Shown one piece after another: positions 59,546 through 64,000 of a stretch of 64,000 nt of DNA. The translations under genes and the position numbers were made by a program. The notes beneath the pieces are model-generated. The model did not search any database, had not been told where the DNA came from, and saw only the letters and a list, made by a program, of their open reading frames with translations. Source of the DNA: Lachnospiraceae bacterium (GTDB lineage: Bacteria > Bacillota > Clostridia > Lachnospirales > Lachnospiraceae); assembly GCA_017527205.1 (NCBI GenBank), contig JAFXQK010000078.1, positions 108,108-172,107 on the forward strand, in the 5' to 3' direction. The stretch's first letter is position 1. Each line of letters begins with the position of its first letter.

Positions 59546-59605
59546 TCCCTTCACCAATCGCACCGACAACGGCCAAAAAATTAACCGTTTGAGGAAAAAT
59601 TTTTG
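59546..59605 (-). promoter_or_regulatory. Shared 60-bp ICE leader element, copy B
   Basis: Plus strand TCCCTTCACCAATCGCAC, then GGCCAAAAAATTAACC and an A/T run. On the minus strand GGTTAA, 19 bases, GCGATT, then GTGAAGGGA; upstream of the sigma-like gene. Confidence 0.7.
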
Positions 59606-59791
59606 AAAAACTTACATTTCTAATACTTTGACTTAGGTTTCAACTTTAAAAATTCATCGTAATCTTTAAATCACCTCCGTCATTTATACCTTCTATACCT
59701 CCTGTTCATAGCATACTAAATAACTAATCTATCGTAATGATTCTGAAATACCCTGAAATACCCCAGAATACCCAAACTATGTCTTTGGCGC

Positions 59792-59820
59792 AAAAAAAGA
59801 GCCATCCTTTCGGACAGCTC
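59792..59820 (-). terminator. Intrinsic terminator after ABC-3C operon
   Basis: Minus strand GAGCTGTCC, GAAA loop, GGATGGCTC (nine pairs, two of them G-T), then seven T. 17 bases after the ATPase stop at 59837. Confidence 0.85.
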
Positions 59821-59836
59821 CAAATTAAACATTATT

Positions 59837-61666
59837 TTATTCCCTGTAGTCTTTGATCAGACCGTAAATTCCCTTGCTTTCATCTTTGGTGAAATGTATC
59901 ATATTCGTATTTTTATAATCTAGCGGCGGTATACTGTTTTCCATAATAATGGTTTGTCGTGATTGGCAGTGGTCAATCATGTACTGAAACAGCCCACCTT
60001 TCATACTTTCCGTTAGCAGTTTTCCCTTGTCATCTTCTTTGGCTTCTTTTAGTGACATTATCGGAGAATCTGCTACCATTAATGGAAGTCGATGTAAATT
60101 ATATCCGTCCAGGGTTTCCTGCAACGCTATTGCTACTGCCGTGTTAAGGAACGCTCGATAACCTTGTCCTTGAGACATTTTTGAGCTTCCATTTACAACT
60201 ACGTCACATGTATCTTCATCAAATCTGGCTCCAACAAAATTCTCATAATGAGATGATTCCAAAACCGTATTAAGATGATCCTCCATTGGACTCTTCAGGA
60301 AATCTTTGATAACTGCTCTGACATCAAATTTCACATCGGGTGCGACAGTCTCCTCATCAATTATCTCCTCCATTTTCTCGTTCAGAATGGAGACAACTGC
60401 TTTTCTCATTTCCTCCGCCTTGGCGCGCTCCAATGCTGCCGAATATGCAATAAGCCTGTTCCTAAGCTCGCTAACCTTGGGTCTAAGGTCTTCTTTTATC
60501 TTATTTTGAATCATCCGTCTCTGACCCAACAAGGATTCCCTTCGTTCGTTTAAGTGATCCAATTCCTTCGTTAATCCATTTTTAGCGGAAGCCAAATCAA
60601 TCATTTTTGCTTGAATGTGCTCGACCTCAGCCACCGCTGCCTCGACACAGGATTCCGACTGTCTTTCGGATAATTCCCCATTACAAAAAGGACAACGATC
60701 CATTGTCGTATGATCTTTTTGTATTTCTCCTTCCGCAATAAACGTCAATCTTCTTATGTCAGACTCATATTGGCTTTCCAATGAATTAAAACGGTTTTGC
60801 AATACCATACACTCCGCTATCTTATCATCTGCGGAAATTAATTCTTGTCCAAGGGCATTACTCTTTTCAATTGCTTCATTTAGCAGACCTTCCGTAGATT
60901 CCATCCCCCGCAAGATGTTATTTATGTCTTGCTGTATTTCATCAACGCTCCTCTTATCTCCAGTATCCTGTAGTGACGCAAAACTTTTCTCTGCTAATGC
61001 GGACATGCTGCGATCTATCAGCTTTTGCGTCGCTACTTTTCTGGCATCATAGATTTCCGCGTCAATACCCACTATTTCCTTATCGGCATCATAGTTGTTT
61101 TCAGTCGCCAAATATGCCAACGACGCAATTGTTGCAACTGGTATGTTTTTACTGTAACCGTCTCCGCCTTTTAAAATACTGTTGTCAGCTCCAAGTCTCG
61201 TCTCATTGATCAAAAAAGTATGAACAAAAGTTCGCAGCGTCAATGATTGAGCTTTGCCATTTTGAAATTGAAAAATCTTAACATTCTCACCGTCAGTATT
61301 TATTCCCATTAATCGGAGCCATAATTTATTTATGGGCGGTGTCTTTTTACTCCCATTTCCCGTTGTATAGGAACCTAAACGTATGTCCTTCACCTGCCCG
61401 GAAACCTCAAAGATCTTACTGTCTATTTCCCTGAATATTGTAAGTTCTTCCCCGTCAACATCCAATACCCCCTTAACCGCCTTTACTTTTAGAACAGGCT
61501 TTTTGAGCTTTGGGGCTTCACCGCCAAAAAGGAAGTCAAGGCACTCACACACAAGACTTTTACCAGTATTGGATGGTCCATAAATAATGTTAAGACCTTT
61601 TGACAGAGGAAGGATTGATACTGTTTCTTTTCCGCTAAAAATCTGGATATTCTTAAAATAATACAT
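59837..61666 (-). CDS. ABC-3C system ATPase (DUF3732-like, zinc hook)
   Basis: 609 aa SMC/RecN-like ATPase. Walker A YGPSNTGKSLVCECLDF at about 30, coiled coil with a CPFC zinc-hook-like motif at about 322, signature SQGQGYRAF near 518, Walker B LPLMVADSPIMSL near 545. In ABC-three-component conflict systems such an ATPase senses invading nucleic acid and triggers the effector. Start ATG 61666 overlaps the stop of the middle-component gene (TGATG), 7 bases after GGGGG. Last gene of a four-gene operon. Distinct from the AAA_13 protein at 22000-24405. Confidence 0.78.
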   Translation of the reverse strand: MYYFKNIQIFSGKETVSILPLSKGLNIIYGPSNTGKSLVCECLDFLFGGEAPKLKKPVLKVKAVKGVLDVDGEELTIFREIDSKIFEVSGQVKDIRLGSYTTGNGSKKTPPINKLWLRLMGINTDGENVKIFQFQNGKAQSLTLRTFVHTFLINETRLGADNSILKGGDGYSKNIPVATIASLAYLATENNYDADKEIVGIDAEIYDARKVATQKLIDRSMSALAEKSFASLQDTGDKRSVDEIQQDINNILRGMESTEGLLNEAIEKSNALGQELISADDKIAECMVLQNRFNSLESQYESDIRRLTFIAEGEIQKDHTTMDRCPFCNGELSERQSESCVEAAVAEVEHIQAKMIDLASAKNGLTKELDHLNERRESLLGQRRMIQNKIKEDLRPKVSELRNRLIAYSAALERAKAEEMRKAVVSILNEKMEEIIDEETVAPDVKFDVRAVIKDFLKSPMEDHLNTVLESSHYENFVGARFDEDTCDVVVNGSSKMSQGQGYRAFLNTAVAIALQETLDGYNLHRLPLMVADSPIMSLKEAKEDDKGKLLTESMKGGLFQYMIDHCQSRQTIIMENSIPPLDYKNTNMIHFTKDESKGIYGLIKDYRE

Positions 61667-62118
61667 CAATTTGCCCCCTTCAACGATCTCAGCGCATTGT
61701 TCTGAATCATTATCATCAACTCATTATCGCTGCATATTCCGTATTTATCCAGTACAGCCTTTGCTGTCATTTTATAATCCCTTGCATATTGACTTTCTAA
61801 CTTCATAACATAATCTCTGCCTTTAGACGTTATCGAAAACAAATAACCTTGTTTTACCGTAACACCGACCAATCCCCGTCTTACCAATCCCTTAATCGCA
61901 TCCTCAGCCAAGCTTCTGCGATTTGACAGTTCCCCATACATATAATCATTGCTACCATGCAAATTTGAAAAAGCTAATTGAAAACAGGCAGAATAACATG
62001 TAATAAAGTCCAATGCTACCATTCCGTCAAGGCTAATCTCTTTTCCGTCTGCGGATGCCAACAGACAAAGTATTCTTAATTCCATTTCAAAGACTGAGTT
62101 AAACAGTTTGCTCGCCAT
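61666..62118 (-). CDS. ABC-3C middle component (MC2-like)
   Basis: 150 aa. FNSVFEMELRILCLLASADGKEISLDGMVALDFITCYSACF at the start is the pattern of the ABC-3C middle component 2 (FNSPFE-x-G-LR-x-L, then L-x-x-L-D); a winged-helix-like end follows with IKGLVRRGLVGVTVKQGYLFSITSKGRDYV. It links ATPase and effector. I take ATG 62118 (GGTGGATAAG upstream). It overlaps the effector gene by 20 bases and the ATPase gene by one base, which indicates coupled translation. Confidence 0.75.
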   Translation of the reverse strand: MASKLFNSVFEMELRILCLLASADGKEISLDGMVALDFITCYSACFQLAFSNLHGSNDYMYGELSNRRSLAEDAIKGLVRRGLVGVTVKQGYLFSITSKGRDYVMKLESQYARDYKMTAKAVLDKYGICSDNELMIMIQNNALRSLKGAN

Positions 62119-63115
62119 TCTTATCCACCCACCATAATCTTGAATCATTTACAAGCATGTGACAAACACCCATTTTTTCTCCAACACCAATAAGTCCAAA
62201 CAAACCTTGTTCCGTATCGTATGATAACATGATGCTGCCTGCTTTGTCCGTTACAGCATTCACTCTTTCAACAGGATTATCATAATGAGTCCGCGGGCTG
62301 GCTACCGTAGTTATGCCCGTCTCGATTTCATCTTTCAGATAATCAAAACAATCCACCTCGTCATTACGAACAGAATCTCGAATGCATCTGTGAACAATCT
62401 CAGCGCGATAATAGTTAATCCTTTGAAAATCAAAATGATCTCGATAATTTAATGCCACAAGGTCATCTGGGCCTTCCACTTGTGCACCCGTCGTTTCTTC
62501 ATACGCTTTAAATAATTGTCCAACATATTCCATCTCTTCCGGTTGAATCTCATCAGGGACGCTTACTTGCGGTCTAGGTATCCTCTTCCTAATGGTATTA
62601 TCAAATTCCGAAACGGACGCCCAAGCATTTTTGGAAAGCATCTCTTGTTTAGATGGCTTGGGAACTTTGTTTTCTTCTAAAAGTGCACGCTGAAATACTC
62701 TCGCTAAAAACTCGCCATATTTATCCGGAGTACAAAAATTGAGTAATGCATTCTTCTTACTTTCACTTAGATTACAGGTTTTTACGAGCTCCTCTACGGC
62801 TTCAATCATTTCATCAAGCAGCGCTTCCTTTATTACACACGGAAGAACGGTTGTGTTAAAATATGTAATCATTTTATTCAGGCTAGCGTTGGTTCCCGCC
62901 ACTTCCTGTATCTCTTTTGGGATATTGCTTTGACCGTTTCCCCATTTGCTTGCTTTTTGATTATCCACTTCATATGGTTCACCATTTACATCAAAAACAT
63001 CATGTGCTTCAAATAACGGGCGAAAAAGAATCTCCGCCACGGGCGTGAAACCATTATCAACTACCCCTACCTTAAATGCTTCATAAAATGATTTATAATT
63101 CAATACCACCGTCAC
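62099..63115 (-). CDS. ABC-3C effector with C-terminal ABC-3C domain
   Basis: 338 aa. C-terminal domain (about 215-338) with YRDHFDFQRINYYRAEIVHRCIRDS and FDYLKDEIETGI matches the ABC-3C C-terminal domain, which couples an effector to the ATPase. The N-terminal about 200 residues (RPLFEAHDVFDVNGEPYEV, then SNIPKEIQEVAGT) are not a nuclease, protease or TIR domain I can recognise, so the toxic activity is unknown. Start GTG 63115 lies 7 bases after GGAGG. Third gene from the right edge in the operon. Confidence 0.7.
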   Translation of the reverse strand: MTVVLNYKSFYEAFKVGVVDNGFTPVAEILFRPLFEAHDVFDVNGEPYEVDNQKASKWGNGQSNIPKEIQEVAGTNASLNKMITYFNTTVLPCVIKEALLDEMIEAVEELVKTCNLSESKKNALLNFCTPDKYGEFLARVFQRALLEENKVPKPSKQEMLSKNAWASVSEFDNTIRKRIPRPQVSVPDEIQPEEMEYVGQLFKAYEETTGAQVEGPDDLVALNYRDHFDFQRINYYRAEIVHRCIRDSVRNDEVDCFDYLKDEIETGITTVASPRTHYDNPVERVNAVTDKAGSIMLSYDTEQGLFGLIGVGEKMGVCHMLVNDSRLWWVDKNGEQTV

Positions 63116-63153
63116 CGAGATTCCTCCTTCCTGTCAATTATATAATCACATGA

Positions 63154-63468
63154 TCACTTCGGCTTGTATTTTGCGCTGTATGCCTTTACCGCTTCATCCT
63201 TCATAAGCCAGCCAAATTTCCTTAGAAACTCTATCTTCTGTTCATCAGTTACCCATTTTTGTAGTTCATGAAGAACGCCTGCAACTCTAATATTCTCTTT
63301 TCCATCAAAGTATTTACTTCCCGGTCCCTGCTTAAACATGACTGGGACGCCATTTTTGATGGCTTTCCATACAGCTGACCCTCCGGAAGTATAGCAATCG
63401 TTACCAACAATGCCATCTAACGCTCCCGATGCCAATTTTGCTAATAAATCTTTCTCTTCTTTTGTCAT
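63154..63468 (-). CDS. Hypothetical protein, first gene of ABC-3C operon
   Basis: 104 aa, no recognised family. Basic, with FKQGPGSKYFDGKENIRVAGVL and an all-helical end (EFLRKFGWLMKDEAVKAYSAKY). Start ATG 63468 has GGGAGGCG upstream. It lies 38 bases before the effector gene on the same strand with no terminator between, so it probably belongs to the ABC-3C operon as an extra component or immunity factor. Confidence 0.6.
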   Translation of the reverse strand: MTKEEKDLLAKLASGALDGIVGNDCYTSGGSAVWKAIKNGVPVMFKQGPGSKYFDGKENIRVAGVLHELQKWVTDEQKIEFLRKFGWLMKDEAVKAYSAKYKPK

Positions 63469-63536
63469 TTCCCACGCCTCCCTTCGACAAAAATGAAAAT
63501 CACAAAACGATTACTAAGTTCATGTGAAAGACCGCT

Positions 63537-63879
63537 CTATTTAATGCCATCAATCATTGAAAGATTCTCAGGATTTACCAAGCCAATAAATTTTTTCATT
63601 CGTTCATCAAATGAGATTAGGTAAACTCTCCTGTCGAACAGGACATTATTAGGTTCTCGTTTATCTTTCGCATCTAAGCACCCAACGCAAAACATATCAA
63701 AAATGTCATTCTTTTGCAGTTTTTGTCCCCTGTCAAACCATGCAGAAAACATCACATCGCTCAAATACCGACATTGTTCCTTAGTATATCGTCCTTTTGA
63801 AAACATAGTCGCAATACGAACTTTCGCCTGTGCGAGAAAAGCCTTATCTTTCGCCAGAATGTTTATTGTAAAATATAAA
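63537..63879 (-). pseudogene. 5'-truncated gene cut by repeat-bearing element
   Basis: The frame stays open from its stop at 63537 to about 63896, well beyond the first ATG (63806), and codes sensibly through that region (AKDKAFLAQAKVRIATMFSK), so the true start is lost. About 90-115 residues remain, with CRYLSDVMFSAWFDRG and FDERMKKFIGLVNPE; no family recognised. The sequence continuity ends at the phased repeats beginning at about 63877, which suggests disruption by insertion. Confidence 0.55.
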
Positions 63880-63962
63880 TGTAGAAAGTTGCAGACCTAA
63901 AATGCAGGTTGTTGCAAAAGAAAAATGTAGGTCATTGCAACTACATTTTGTAGGTTATTGCA
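63877..63962. repeat. Four phased 23-bp repeats
   Basis: Units start at 63877, 63900, 63923 and 63946, exactly 23 bases apart; each begins with a 17-base core of the type AAATGTAGGTTATTGCA. An inverted TTGCAACTACATTTT lies between units 3 and 4. They are too few and too close for a CRISPR array. Confidence 0.9.
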
Positions 63963-64000
63963 AACAGTGATTGGCATCCTTGGAAAGGCAGGCACCAGAC
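63880..64000. mobile_element. Possible left end of an IS21-type insertion sequence (partial)
   Basis: The repeats start at TGTAG (63880), where a coding frame is interrupted, and several TTGCA-bearing subterminal repeats follow as at IS21-family ends (transposase IstA sites). The istA/istB genes would be beyond the window. This identity is inferred, not proven. Confidence 0.4.

Larger units (their letters stand above)
59405..59836. other. Intergenic region at right end of ICE
   Basis: 432 bases between the ICE sigma-like gene and the ABC-3C operon. Contains element B (59546-59605), an AT-rich stretch, a small direct repeat TGAAATACC (two copies plus a variant at 59741-59772), and the ABC-3C terminator (59792-59820). 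The right ICE end (attR) probably lies here; no matching core at the left end was found by eye. Confidence 0.5.

Noticed and set aside
59741..59772. TGAAATACC repeats as attR core
   Set aside because: No matching core was seen at the left end around 24409-24480, so it stays only a location hint.
63877..63962. CRISPR array at the right edge
   Set aside because: Only four degenerate 17-base repeats with 6-base gaps; spacers are far too short and no cas gene is near.

Overview
The window reads as a chromosomal segment of an anaerobic Firmicute, most likely a Lachnospiraceae-type Clostridium. This rests on AGGAGG-type ribosome sites, TTGACA/TATAAT promoters, carbohydrate genes typical of gut Clostridia, and conjugation proteins of families (DUF6870, DUF3852, DUF4320, DUF6133, DUF5688, DUF6550-like) that I know mainly from that group. 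No species call is possible from sequence reading alone.

Bases 1-18,000 are ordinary chromosome: an ABC transporter pair, a CYTH phosphatase-like protein, an apparent operon of two equal-length membrane diguanylate cyclases plus 4-alpha-glucanotransferase, a cation antiporter, a carbohydrate locus (AraC regulator, two Gfo/Idh/MocA oxidoreductases, a TIM-barrel epimerase, a GH130 phosphorylase) ending in a SNF2 helicase, then tRNA-Leu(UAG) and a MATE exporter. Bases 18,000-24,400 are AT-rich and look like a defence/accessory island: a DUF4143 ATPase with paired operators, remnants of a nucleotidyltransferase and of a HEPN protein, a RelB/PIN toxin-antitoxin pair, and a zinc-hook AAA_13 ATPase.

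Bases about 24,450-59,700 are a large integrative and conjugative element (ICE), nearly all on the minus strand. It has (i) a serine integrase with AT-hook-like tail and a divergent XRE regulator; (ii) a tight operon of DUF6870, four further serine-recombinase-family genes (one lacking its catalytic serine) and a small protein, governed by a divergent XRE repressor with three matching operators; (iii) mobilisation genes (relaxase, relaxosome-like protein, TOPRIM protein, VirD4 coupling ATPase) around an inverted-repeat oriT candidate; (iv) a type IV secretion channel (VirB4 with its N-terminal domain split off, PrgI/VirB3-like, VirB6-like, DUF3852, a P60-like protein whose catalytic Cys is Ser); (v) a nearly complete Tad pilus assembly set (TadA, TadB, TadC, TadZ, CpaB, prepilin peptidase, three pilin-like proteins); and (vi) a sigma-70 region-4 protein at the head. 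A 60-bp element is present in three copies, each in front of one of the ICE operons, and a boxA-like antitermination sequence lies in the leader of the roughly 23-kb Tad/T4SS operon, which contains internal intrinsic terminators. I infer that the sigma-like protein, the shared element and antitermination together switch on excision, mating-pair formation and DNA transfer.

Bases 59,800-63,900 are AT-rich again and carry an ABC-three-component (ABC-3C) conflict system of four genes. A broken gene follows, cut by four phased 23-bp repeats that resemble the end of an IS21-type insertion sequence running off the right edge. The exact ICE ends (attL/attR) could not be read from the sequence; whether the AAA_13 ATPase and ABC-3C operon are ICE cargo or flanking island is open.
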